In this document: piece after piece, positions 7,340 through 14,939 of the stretch
How positions within the stretch are numbered: the first letter of the stretch is position 1
How the letters are laid out: each line of letters starts with the position of its first letter
Assembly (NCBI RefSeq): GCF_019695415.1
Contig: NZ_JAIFKJ010000661.1
Location: 1 to 26,194, forward strand
Reading direction: 5' to 3'
Source of the DNA: Thiohalocapsa sp.
Lineage (GTDB): Bacteria > Pseudomonadota > Gammaproteobacteria > Chromatiales > Chromatiaceae
DNA: 26,194 bases
Notes under the pieces: generated by a model
The model's input: the letters and a program-made list of their open reading frames with translations, nothing else
The model's database searches: none
Told to the model about the DNA's origin: nothing
Program-made: the position numbers and the translations under genes

Positions 7340-8529
7340 GCCTGTGGCGGCGCGTCGCCGCTCGCTTGACCGGCTGCGGTGGCCTTGTACGGGCTGTGGG
7401 TGTTCATCTCGTCGATGTAGTCTTCCACCGCGTCGATCTCGTGCTCGAGGAAGGTCCCGATGGGCTTGCGAAAGCGCGGATCTGCGATCCAATGCGCGGA
7501 CCAGGTGCGCGTGGGCAGGAAGCCCCTGGCCACTTTGTGCTCGCCTTGGGCGCCGGGTTCGAAGCGCGCGAGCCCGTGCTCGATGCAATGGTCCAGGCCC
7601 TGATAGTAGCAAGCCTCGAAATGCAGGCTGTGGTAGTCCTTGAAGCAGCCCCAGTGACGGCCGTACAGGCTCTGCGCTCCCAGCAGGCAGAAGGCAGCGG
7701 CGACAATACGCCCGCCGTCACCACCGCCCGGTTCCTCGCACAGCACCAACAGCAGGTTGCGCCCCATGCTGCGGCCGATTTCCTCGAAGAAGGGCAGGCT
7801 CAACGTCGGAATGCCGCCGCGCTTGTCGAAGGTATCCTCGTAGAGCCGGTGAAAAATACGCCACTCCTCGGGCGTGACCTCGTCGCCCCGCACCCGGCGG
7901 ATGCGGATGCCGGACTCCTGCACGCGCCGGCGCTCGCGCTTGACCTTCTTGCGCTTTTCCGCGGAAAACGCGCCGATGAAGTCATCGAAGCTCGCATAGC
8001 CCTGGTTCCGCCAATGGAACTGGCAGCCAAGCCGCGGCATGAAGCCCTGCGCCCGCGCCCAGTCGGTCTCGGTCTCGTTGGTGAAGAGCCAGTGCAGCCC
8101 GGACACGTCGAGGCGCTCGGCCACCTGGACGGAGCCCTGTATCAGAGCCGCCGCCAGGGTCGGGCGCTCCGGGCTGTCGCCGGTGAGAATGCGCAGGCCC
8201 GTCGCCGGCGTGTAGGGTGAGGCAACGACCAGCTTGGGGTAGTACTGCATGCCGGCGCGGCGGTAGGCGTCCGCCCAGGCCCAGTCGAATACGAACTCGC
8301 CGTAGGAGTTGAGCTTGAGGTAACAAGGAGCGGCCGCCACGGCGCGCTCCGCCTCATCGTGCAGCACCAGATGGCGGGGCAGCCAGCCGAAGCGCTCGCC
8401 GACGCAGCCGTGGTGCTCCATGGCCGCCAGGAACTCGTGGCGCAGGTGCGGCAGGTCGTCGCCGACCAGTGCATTCCAGTCCGCGGCCGGGATCTCGTCG
8501 ATGGCGGTGAGGGTGGTGAGTCGATACAT
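7336..8529 (-). CDS. FemAB/GNAT-like acyltransferase (COG3146 type)
   Basis: The 397-residue protein resembles the family annotated as 'peptidogalycan biosynthesis', FemAB-like or DUF482 (COG3146), with a GNAT-type fold. Matching segments are HEFLAAMEHHGCVG near 31-44, KLNSYGEFVFDWAWADAYRR near 72-91, a basic stretch SAEKRKKVKRERR near 189-201, RRVRGDEVTPEEW, and a C-terminal block with GRHWGCF, FEACYYQGLDHCIEHGL and RFEPGAQGEHKVARGF. No substrate is established for most members, and I assign none. It has no signal peptide or membrane segment, so it is cytoplasmic. It lies directly upstream of aat with a 4-nt stop/start overlap. That suggests a linked role or shared regulation, perhaps acyl or aminoacyl transfer, which is speculation. 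Confidence 0.85.
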   Translation of the reverse strand: MYRLTTLTAIDEIPAADWNALVGDDLPHLRHEFLAAMEHHGCVGERFGWLPRHLVLHDEAERAVAAAPCYLKLNSYGEFVFDWAWADAYRRAGMQYYPKLVVASPYTPATGLRILTGDSPERPTLAAALIQGSVQVAERLDVSGLHWLFTNETETDWARAQGFMPRLGCQFHWRNQGYASFDDFIGAFSAEKRKKVKRERRRVQESGIRIRRVRGDEVTPEEWRIFHRLYEDTFDKRGGIPTLSLPFFEEIGRSMGRNLLLVLCEEPGGGDGGRIVAAAFCLLGAQSLYGRHWGCFKDYHSLHFEACYYQGLDHCIEHGLARFEPGAQGEHKVARGFLPTRTWSAHWIADPRFRKPIGTFLEHEIDAVEDYIDEMNTHSPYKATAAGQASGDAPPQA

Positions 8530-8547
8530 AGACTGCCGGCCCCGTCA

Positions 8548-8838
8548 TCAGCCCGGCCACAGGATCAGCAGGTTGCGACCGAAATCTGCCGCCAATACCA
8601 GGTTCGCCGCAAAGCGCAGCAGCGCGCCGCGGGGCCGTGGCTGCTCGCGCAGGGCGCCGATGCCGAAGTACGCCGCGACGAGGTTGACGATGAGGCCGAG
8701 CTCGGCGACCAGCAGCAGCCCAAGCAGCGGCAGCCGCGGCGCCCCGCCCGGCGGGCCGCCGCCGAAGATGACGACGGCCAGCAGCGGCACCGACAGCAGC
8801 AGGGCAACGGTGGGGAAGCTGCGGCGATTCACCTGCAT
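8548..8838 (-). CDS. Small membrane protein, unknown function
   Basis: The 96-residue product is very hydrophobic, with two or three probable membrane segments. One is at about 9-25 (TVALLLSVPLLAVVIFG). A second is at about 36-58 (LPLLGLLLVAELGLIVNLVAAYF). A weaker one is near the C-terminus (AANLVLAADFGRNLLIL). I do not recognise a family. AGGTGAG lies just upstream of the ATG, in the complement of 8840-8850, which supports the start. The gene sits 18 nt upstream of the FemAB-like gene and 80 nt downstream of trxB on the same strand, so it is probably co-transcribed. No catalytic motif is visible. Confidence 0.7.
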   Translation of the reverse strand: MQVNRRSFPTVALLLSVPLLAVVIFGGGPPGGAPRLPLLGLLLVAELGLIVNLVAAYFGIGALREQPRPRGALLRFAANLVLAADFGRNLLILWPG

Positions 8839-8918
8839 TGGCTCACCTGCGGCAGGTTATGTGCCGCGGGCGCGTCGCCGAGCGCCTGCAGTCCCTGGCC
8901 CCTGGGGAGCGCTCGCAC

Positions 8919-9881
8919 TCAAGCCTTTTGCGCGACCTCATCAAGGAACTTCTCGGCGTCGAGCGCCGCCATGCAGCCGGTGCCGGCGGAGGTGACGGCC
9001 TGTCGATAGACATGGTCCATGACGTCGCCGGCGGCGAACACGCCGGGGACGGAGGTCGCGGTGGCGTTGCCCTCGGTGCCGCTCTTGACCTTGATGTAGC
9101 CGCCGGCCATGTCGAGCTGGCCCTCGAAGATCTGGGTGTTGGGCTGGTGCCCGATGGCGATGAAGACACCGTGGAGATCAATCTCCTCGGTCGTGTCGTT
9201 CTGCACGTTTTTGATGCGGATGCCAGTGACGCCGGACTGATCGCCCAAAACCTCGTCCAACACGTGATTCCAGGCCAGGCGCACGTTGCCATTCTCGGCC
9301 TTGTCGAAAAGCTTTTGCTGGAGGATCTTTTCGGCTCGCAGGGCATCGCGCCGGTGCACGAGGGTCACCTCCGAGGCGATGTTGGACAGATACAGGGCTT
9401 CCTCCACGGCGGTGTTGCCGCCGCCGATGACGGCGACCTTCTGGCCGCGGTAGAAGAAGCCGTCACAGGTGGCACAAGCGGAGACGCCGCGACCCTTGAA
9501 GGCATCCTCGGACGGCAGGCCCAGGTACTTGGCGCTGGCGCCGGTGGAGATGATCAGTGCGTCGCAGGTGTAGGTCGCGCTGTCTCCTGTGAGAGTAAAC
9601 GGGCGCTTGCCGAGGTCGACGGCGTTGATCTGGTCCATGACGAGCTCAGTCTCGAAGCGCTCCGCGTGCTTGCGCATGCGGTCCATCAAATCCGGACCCA
9701 GCACACCGTCCGGGTCGCCGGGCCAGTTGTCCACGTCGGTGGTGGTCATCAGCTGCCCGCCCTGCTCCAGGCCGGTGACGAGCACCGGACTCAGGTTGGC
9801 GCGCGCTGCATACACGGCGGCGGTGTACCCGGCGGGGCCGGAGCCGAGAATCAGCAGACGGCAGTGTTTGGTCTCGCTCAT
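8919..9881 (-). CDS. trxB: Thioredoxin-disulfide reductase
   Basis: This flavoenzyme passes electrons from NADPH through FAD to thioredoxin in the cytoplasm. The 320-residue product shows the FAD motif GSGPAG (13-18), the redox pair CATC (136-139), the NADPH motif GGGNTA (153-158) with HRRD (176-179), and the C-terminal FAD segment GVFAAGDVMD. All are typical of low-molecular-weight TrxB. AGGAG in the complement of 9890-9895 lies about 8 nt before the ATG at 9881. It is the first gene of the minus-strand group that continues through aat to infA. The upstream gene is divergent. Proximity to ftsK and aat repeats the order seen in Pseudomonas. Confidence 0.97.
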   Translation of the reverse strand: MSETKHCRLLILGSGPAGYTAAVYAARANLSPVLVTGLEQGGQLMTTTDVDNWPGDPDGVLGPDLMDRMRKHAERFETELVMDQINAVDLGKRPFTLTGDSATYTCDALIISTGASAKYLGLPSEDAFKGRGVSACATCDGFFYRGQKVAVIGGGNTAVEEALYLSNIASEVTLVHRRDALRAEKILQQKLFDKAENGNVRLAWNHVLDEVLGDQSGVTGIRIKNVQNDTTEEIDLHGVFIAIGHQPNTQIFEGQLDMAGGYIKVKSGTEGNATATSVPGVFAAGDVMDHVYRQAVTSAGTGCMAALDAEKFLDEVAQKA

Positions 9882-10053
9882 GGGTCTGTCTCCTGGCGGG
9901 GCACCGCTTGGCAGCCTTGTATTCGGCAGCCACGCCGGCCCTCGCGGTCAAAGCGCAAAATGCTACGCGCCACCGGAAGGACGGTAAAGTCGCAGCCGAC
10001 GGGCATCTCTCAGCAATGGGCAGGTTTCCTGCTGTCGGGCTCGAGTTGAGGGC

Positions 10054-10059
10054 TATACT
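10054..10059 (+). promoter_or_regulatory. Possible -10 element for the SGNH hydrolase gene
   Basis: TATACT stands out in otherwise GC-rich sequence in the trxB/SGNH divergent gap. I see no good -35 hexamer at 16-18 bp upstream, so an activator or alternative factor would be needed. Transcription would begin about 70 nt before the proposed TTG start. Confidence 0.35.
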
Positions 10060-10137
10060 TGTGCGCGACGTGGCGAGCTGGCGGTCTTCTATCGCGCCGC
10101 GTCGGCCAACGCTCCCCGCATTGACCCCAACACATCC

Positions 10138-11433
10138 TTGTCCTGCAAGCATCATCGTGTCGCAGCGCTCAGCCTCTTGCTGATTGCGCTGGTCCTCGCG
10201 CTGCTGCTGGGCGAGGGTTTGCTGCGCGTCGCCGGGCAGTCCTATTACTGGGCCGTTGCCAAACGCGTGGACCCAGTGCTGGGGTGGCGGCCGCCGCCGC
10301 AAATCCGCGGCTGGCAGCGCTTCGAGGGTGCTGCCCTGGTGGAGACAAACACGCTCGGCTTCCGCGATATTGACCACGCACGGCGCAAGCCGCCGGGGAC
10401 CCTGCGTGTCGCCGTGCTCGGCGACTCCTTTACCGAGGCCGTCCAGGTGCCGCTGCACGAAACCTGGTGGCGGGTCATGGCAGAGCGGTTGAATGGCGAT
10501 ATCTGTCCGGTGACCGCCGAATTCCAAGCACTCAACTTTGCCGTCAGCGGTTGGAGTACGGCGCAGTCCCTGTTGGCCTGGCGCGAGCACGCCGCGCGCT
10601 TCGCGCCGGACTTCGCCGTGCTGGCCTTCTTCATCGGCAACGATTTCACAGAAAACCACCCGGCGCTGAACACGGAGCCGCTGCGACCGTATTTCCGCCT
10701 CGACGCCGGTCAGTTGGCTCTGGACGCCGGCTTTCGCCGGCAGCCAGCCTACCGAAGAGCGACATCGACGTTGGGGCGAGCGGGGCATGGGGGGTGGGTG
10801 CACCCCCGCAGCGCGCAGCGGGCGGGACAGGCCCGGGATGGGTGGGGCCTGCGGGGCCTGGCGGGCCAGGCCGCGGGGGGCTGCCGGCCCGGGGAGCCCG
10901 AGGTGCCCAGCGAGCCCGGCGTCGACAACGCGGTCTACCGTCCCCCGGCGCACGGCGCCTGGGAGCAGAGCTGGGCGGTCACCGAGGCGATGCTCGGGGC
11001 CTTCGCCGCCGAGACACGTGCCGACGGTGCGACTCCGGTCCTGATGCTGATCGGCACCGGGGTTCAGGTGCACCCTGAGGCCAGGGTCAGCGCGCGCTTC
11101 GCCGCCGCGCTGGGGGTGTCGGATCTCGGCTACCCTGTGCGTCGCTTGCTGGATATCGCTGAGCGCCTCGATCTAACGGTGCTGAACCTGCCCGCACTGC
11201 TGGCAGACTACGCGGAGCGCGAGGGTCTGCTGCTGCACGGCTTCGCCGGCGGCCGCCCGGGGCTCGGTCACTGGAACCCCGCCGGCCATCGCGCCGCGGG
11301 CGACGCGGCGGCAGCGCTGATCTGTGCGCTTGCCGGCGATGCTCGAGCAGGGCGCGCGCAGACCGGGCCCTTACCGAAGACTGGGGGTGCCGCAGCCGCT
11401 AGACTGCTTCCACAGCGAAGCGCCGAACCTTGA
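10138..11433 (+). CDS. Membrane-anchored SGNH/GDSL-type hydrolase
   Basis: The 431-residue product begins with a hydrophobic segment (about 9-25), a signal anchor or uncleaved signal, followed by an SGNH fold. Block I is VLGDSFTEAV with Ser97, block II the SGWS glycine (Gly138), block III FIGNDFTEN (GND at 167-169), and block V GHWNPAGH (377-384) supplying the catalytic His. The Asp usually paired with that His is not obvious. Many such proteins act on O-acyl groups of polysaccharides outside the cytoplasmic membrane; the substrate here is unknown. The start is uncertain: TTG at 10138 lacks a ribosome site, but no better codon precedes the hydrophobic segment. Residues about 213-260 are Gly/Arg-rich low complexity where relatives normally have ordered sequence. 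Confidence 0.8.
   Translation: MSCKHHRVAALSLLLIALVLALLLGEGLLRVAGQSYYWAVAKRVDPVLGWRPPPQIRGWQRFEGAALVETNTLGFRDIDHARRKPPGTLRVAVLGDSFTEAVQVPLHETWWRVMAERLNGDICPVTAEFQALNFAVSGWSTAQSLLAWREHAARFAPDFAVLAFFIGNDFTENHPALNTEPLRPYFRLDAGQLALDAGFRRQPAYRRATSTLGRAGHGGWVHPRSAQRAGQARDGWGLRGLAGQAAGGCRPGEPEVPSEPGVDNAVYRPPAHGAWEQSWAVTEAMLGAFAAETRADGATPVLMLIGTGVQVHPEARVSARFAAALGVSDLGYPVRRLLDIAERLDLTVLNLPALLADYAEREGLLLHGFAGGRPGLGHWNPAGHRAAGDAAAALICALAGDARAGRAQTGPLPKTGGAAAARLLPQRSAEP
10773..10856 (+). repeat. G-rich tract with two quadruplex-type motifs
   Basis: Inside the SGNH gene the coding strand has two runs of four closely spaced G-tracts. The first is at 10773-10776, 10782-10785, 10789-10794 and 10796-10798. 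The second is at 10835-10837, 10840-10842, 10844-10847 and 10853-10856. All loops are 1-7 nt, so both satisfy the usual G3+N1-7 rule for G-quadruplexes. The tract encodes Gly/Arg/Trp-rich sequence unlike the flanking protein. Confidence 0.6.
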
Positions 11434-11576
11434 GCGGACGGCGGACGCGTTCTGCGGCCGAGCGGGCGGACGCGTTGGAGCATGAGGCACTGCTGCGGAC
11501 GGCTTCTATGCTCGCCGCGGGGGCAGTTTTGGTGCTCTGGCAACGGGCCGACGCGGTTGAGACCTGGTGGCGATGA
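11430..11576 (+). CDS. Possible 48-residue small membrane protein
   Basis: A TTG codon at 11430 overlaps the TGA of the SGNH gene as TTGA and opens a frame of 48 residues ending at TGA 11574-11576. The predicted product has a charged N-terminal half (RRTRSAAERADALEHEALL) and a hydrophobic stretch (ASMLAAGAVLVLWQ), ending in ETWWR, so it could be a single-pass membrane peptide. The start/stop overlap resembles the one between the FemAB-like gene and aat. There is no recognisable family and no clear ribosome site. It may simply be chance in a GC-rich intergenic region. Confidence 0.35.
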   Translation: MSGRRTRSAAERADALEHEALLRTASMLAAGAVLVLWQRADAVETWWR

Positions 11577-11623
11577 GCATCGAGCCCCCGGATCGAAAGC
11601 ACGCGAAGAAGCTGTGATAACGG

Positions 11624-11629
11624 TATAAT
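11624..11629 (+). promoter_or_regulatory. -10 element upstream of ftsK
   Basis: A perfect TATAAT lies 33 nt before the ftsK GTG, implying a leader of about 26 nt. No matching -35 hexamer is visible at standard spacing, so the promoter may be weak or activated. It is the only perfect -10 hexamer I noticed in the window. Confidence 0.5.
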
Positions 11630-11661
11630 GCTTTTGGGCATTTCTGCTAGAGGTGTGATTC

Positions 11662-14199
11662 GTGAGCCAGGCGACCCGCGCAGGCCAGCTGACCCTCGGA
11701 GATTATCTGGATCGCGCTTGGCGCGAGGGCGCCATGTGGACCCTGATCTGCGCGGCACTCTATCTCGTGGTCGCGCTGGCGAGCTATTCGCCACAGGACC
11801 CGGGCTGGTCCTTCGTCGGGCCGAGTGAGACCGTCGCCAACGCCGGCGGGCGCATCGGTGCCGTGTTTGCCGATTTGGCACTGTTTCTGTTCGGGGTTTT
11901 TGCCTATCTGTTGCCGCTGATGGTGGCCTGGAGCGCATATCTCGTTTTTCGCCAGCGGGCGCCAGAGCCGGAGACCAAGCTCTTCTGGCTCGCGCTGCGT
12001 TGGGTGGGCTTCCTGCTGTTGCTGACCGCGGGTGCCGCCCTGGCCAGTATCTACGGCGGACACTTGATGCAGGATCTGCCCAATGGCATCGGCGGCGGCC
12101 TCGGACTCCTCATCACCGAGTATGCCCTGGTGGCCTTTGGCGACGCCGGCGGTTCTTTGGCACTCACGGCGGCGTTTCTGGTGGGCTTTCTGCTCACGAC
12201 GGGTATCAGTCCGTTGCAGGTGGTGGATGGTCTCGGCGCGCTCACGCTGGCCCTGTTCCGGCTGCCGGTGCAAGGGCTGCGGGCACTTCCGGGTCTCTTG
12301 GGGCGGGGCTTGGGCCATCTGCGCCTGCCCTCACGCGAGCCGTCGGCGGACGCACTGACCGACCACGCCGAGGATGCACCGGGTGAGGCCGAGCCGCGTC
12401 CCCCGGAAGGCGTCGCTGAGTTCAGCGCCATACCGCGCGGCTTTGTCGCACGGCAATCGCAGCCCGAGCCGATGCCGGGCGATGAGGCCCTAACCGACGT
12501 TGCCAGCTTCTACGGGAGCGGCGGCGCCGAGCCGGCTGCACCGGCACCACTGCCCGTCGCCGAGCGCGGCTCGGCACCGGACCCCTCGCCCGCAGTGGGG
12601 GCAGCGGCGAGGCGCAAGCGGGGCAAGCCTGCGGGCGACCAGCGACAGCTGCCGCTGCCGCGGCTCGCCGGCGGCACTGGCGACCGCCCGCCGCTCGAGC
12701 TCCTGGATCCGCCGAAGAAGAGCAGCCGTGCCGTCAGCCCAGAGCAGCTGGAGACCATGTCGCGGGAGCTTGAGGCGCGGCTTGCGGAGTTCGGCGTGGT
12801 CGCGCAGGTCGTAGCGGTGCACCCGGGGCCTGTGGTCGCGCTGTTCGAGCTGGAGCTCGCACCCGGCGTGAAGGTGAGCAAGATCACCGGGCTCGCCAAG
12901 GACATCGCCCGTGCACTGTCGAAGGTCAGTGTGCGCGTGGTGGAGGTGATCCCGGGTAAATCCGTCATTGGGCTGGAGGTGCCGAACGACCAGCGCGAAA
13001 TGGTGTACCTCAGCGAGACATTGGGCTCCCGTGCGTACGTCGAGGCCAAATCGCCGCTCACCATCGGGATGGGAACCGATATCGCCGGCGAGCCCGTGGT
13101 GGCGGACCTGGGCCGCATGCCCCACGCGCTCATTGCCGGCACCACCGGCTCCGGCAAGTCCGTGGCCATCAACGCGATGATCCTGAGTCTGGTGTACAAG
13201 TCCAGCGCCGAGGATGTCCGCCTCATCATGGTGGACCCGAAGATGCTGGAGCTCTCGGTGTACGAGGGTATCCCGCACCTGCTCACCCCGGTGGTGACGG
13301 ACATGAAGGAGGCGGCCAATGCGCTGCGCTGGTGTGTCGGCGAAATGGAGCGGCGTTACAAGCTCATGGCGGCGCTGGGCGTGCGCAACATCGCCGGCTA
13401 CAACCGCAAGGTTCAGGACGCTATCGACGCCGGCACCCCCATTCCGGACCCCCTCTACAAGCTGGCCGACGACATGGCGCCCAGCTTCGATGAGGACGGT
13501 CAGCCCGAGCTGCCGACGCTCACCAAACTGCCTTACATCGTCGTCATCATCGACGAGCTGGCGGACATGATGATGGTGGTGGGCAAGAAGGTGGAAGAGC
13601 TCATCGCCCGGCTCGCGCAAAAGGCCCGGGCCTCGGGCATTCATCTTCTCCTTGCAACGCAGCGCCCCTCAGTGGACGTGCTGACGGGCCTGATCAAGGC
13701 CAACATCCCCACCCGCATGGCCTTCAAGGTCTCGGCACGGGTGGACTCGCGTACGGTGCTGGACCAGATGGGCGCCGAGCACCTCCTCGGCCACGGCGAC
13801 ATGCTTTACCTGCCGCCTGGGGGCAGCATTCCGCAGCGCGTGCACGGCGCCTTCGTGGACGATCATGAAGTCCACCGAGTCGTGGATTTCCTCAAGCAGC
13901 AGGGCGCGCCCGAATACATCGACACCATTCTGCAGGAGCCGGGCGAGCACCTGCCCGGCATCGATCCGGAGCCAAGGAGCGGCGACGATGTCGAAGATCA
14001 GGACCCGCTCTTCGATGAAGCCGTACAGTACGTCGTCGAGAGTCGCCGTGCATCCATCTCTGGCGTGCAACGTAAGCTCAAGATCGGTTACAACCGGGCC
14101 GCAAGGATGGTTGAAGAGATGGAGCGTATCGGTATCGTCGGCCCGGCGGAGACCAACGGTAACCGCGAAGTTTTAGCACCTACGCCCGTGGAGGGCTGA
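11662..14199 (+). CDS. ftsK: DNA translocase FtsK
   Basis: FtsK couples chromosome dimer resolution and terminus segregation to division at the septum. The 845-residue product has an N-terminal membrane domain with about four segments (25-43, 66-95, 107-128, and the 150-175 region). A Pro/Ala/Glu-rich linker (roughly 210-335) is far shorter than in E. coli FtsK (1329 residues). The RecA-like motor has Walker A GTTGSGKS (493-500) and Walker B IVVIIDELADMMM with Asp631/Glu632. The C-terminal gamma domain (about 781-845, DPLFDEAVQYVVESRRASIS) would read KOPS sites. The GTG at 11662 has AGAGG 8 nt upstream. lolA starts 4 nt after the stop, indicating an operon. Confidence 0.96.
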   Translation: MSQATRAGQLTLGDYLDRAWREGAMWTLICAALYLVVALASYSPQDPGWSFVGPSETVANAGGRIGAVFADLALFLFGVFAYLLPLMVAWSAYLVFRQRAPEPETKLFWLALRWVGFLLLLTAGAALASIYGGHLMQDLPNGIGGGLGLLITEYALVAFGDAGGSLALTAAFLVGFLLTTGISPLQVVDGLGALTLALFRLPVQGLRALPGLLGRGLGHLRLPSREPSADALTDHAEDAPGEAEPRPPEGVAEFSAIPRGFVARQSQPEPMPGDEALTDVASFYGSGGAEPAAPAPLPVAERGSAPDPSPAVGAAARRKRGKPAGDQRQLPLPRLAGGTGDRPPLELLDPPKKSSRAVSPEQLETMSRELEARLAEFGVVAQVVAVHPGPVVALFELELAPGVKVSKITGLAKDIARALSKVSVRVVEVIPGKSVIGLEVPNDQREMVYLSETLGSRAYVEAKSPLTIGMGTDIAGEPVVADLGRMPHALIAGTTGSGKSVAINAMILSLVYKSSAEDVRLIMVDPKMLELSVYEGIPHLLTPVVTDMKEAANALRWCVGEMERRYKLMAALGVRNIAGYNRKVQDAIDAGTPIPDPLYKLADDMAPSFDEDGQPELPTLTKLPYIVVIIDELADMMMVVGKKVEELIARLAQKARASGIHLLLATQRPSVDVLTGLIKANIPTRMAFKVSARVDSRTVLDQMGAEHLLGHGDMLYLPPGGSIPQRVHGAFVDDHEVHRVVDFLKQQGAPEYIDTILQEPGEHLPGIDPEPRSGDDVEDQDPLFDEAVQYVVESRRASISGVQRKLKIGYNRAARMVEEMERIGIVGPAETNGNREVLAPTPVEG

Positions 14200-14203
14200 G
14201 CAG

Positions 14204-14866
14204 TTGTTGTCATTCTGTTGCTTTCACTCACGCCTTGGTCGCGCTGCGGCGGCGAATCTGCTGCTGCTGGCCGCCTTCATGACCACGCCGGCGGCCGCCG
14301 TGGTAGCGGACGGTGTCGAAGAGGTTACCGACTACCTGCGCGGCCTGAACAGCCTGCAGGCCGATTTTCGGCAGATCACCATTCCCGCGGATGGTGGCGC
14401 GGCATTGGAGGCGAGCGGCACCTTCTATCTGCTCCGCCCGAATCGTTTCCTTTGGGAGTACGACGACCCGAGCACCCAGCGGATCGTCGCCGATGGCAAG
14501 CGCATCTACATGCATGACACCGAGCTGAACCAGGTCACCCACCGCAGCCAAAAGCAGGTCCTGGACGGCACACCGGCCCAGCTGCTGGCGAGCCGGGAGC
14601 CGCCGGAGAAGTATTTCCGCATCAGCAATCTGAGCCGGGACGATCACCGCACTTGGGCAGAGCTGATTCCGAAGACGCAGGAGACGGACGTCGCCAAGCT
14701 GCAGATCGGCTTTGTCGACGGCGAGCTGGACACCCTGTTGATGGAAGATCGTTTTGGCCAGCTGACAAGGTTCATTTTCACCAACGTAGACCGCAACCCG
14801 CAGCTCCAATACTCCATGTTCCGCTTCGAGCGACCCCGTGGTGCCGACTTCCTGAGCGTGGATTGA
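14204..14866 (+). CDS. lolA: Periplasmic lipoprotein carrier LolA
   Basis: LolA accepts mature lipoproteins from LolCDE at the inner membrane and delivers them across the periplasm to LolB. The 220-residue precursor has a signal peptide (about 1-32, ending TTPAAA before VVADG). The mature part has the family pattern: LNSLQADFRQ, ASGTFYLLRPNRFLWEYDDP, IVADGKRIYMHDTELNQVT and FIFTNVDRNPQL. I chose the TTG at 14204 because GGAGGG (14190-14195) lies 8 nt upstream and straddles the ftsK stop; TTG at 14207 is an alternative. The ftsK-lolA pair is conserved in gammaproteobacteria. A hairpin begins 1 nt after the stop. The usual rarA neighbour is absent. Confidence 0.93.
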   Translation: MLSFCCFHSRLGRAAAANLLLLAAFMTTPAAAVVADGVEEVTDYLRGLNSLQADFRQITIPADGGAALEASGTFYLLRPNRFLWEYDDPSTQRIVADGKRIYMHDTELNQVTHRSQKQVLDGTPAQLLASREPPEKYFRISNLSRDDHRTWAELIPKTQETDVAKLQIGFVDGELDTLLMEDRFGQLTRFIFTNVDRNPQLQYSMFRFERPRGADFLSVD

Positions 14867-14867
14867 G

Positions 14868-14894
14868 CGCGCGGAAACCTCTGCTTCCGGCGCG
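14868..14894 (+). terminator. Stem-loop abutting the lolA stop
   Basis: CGCG-CGGAA (14868-14876) pairs with TTCCG-CGCG (14885-14889 and 14891-14894), with G14890 bulged and an 8-nt loop. It begins 1 nt after the lolA TGA. No T-run follows. It may end the ftsK-lolA transcript or protect its 3' end before ribE. Confidence 0.4.
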
Positions 14895-14939
14895 ACAGCG
14901 AATCGTCAAGACCGCACACCGGAGCGCGATTGCAGACAG

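Noticed and set aside
8838..10049. Long plus-strand frame opposite trxB
   Set aside because: trxB on the minus strand carries all catalytic motifs. The plus-strand frame is a shadow.
10738..10920. Compensating frameshifts in the SGNH gene around the G-rich tract
   Set aside because: The other two frames give equally low-complexity Gly/Pro/Arg sequence, and the frame before and after is the same, so a simple in-frame insertion explains it better. A sequencing error cannot be excluded without reads.
12490..13644. Long antisense frame in ftsK
   Set aside because: It mirrors the ftsK coding frame and is rich in His/Arg/Val without a domain, as expected from codon bias.
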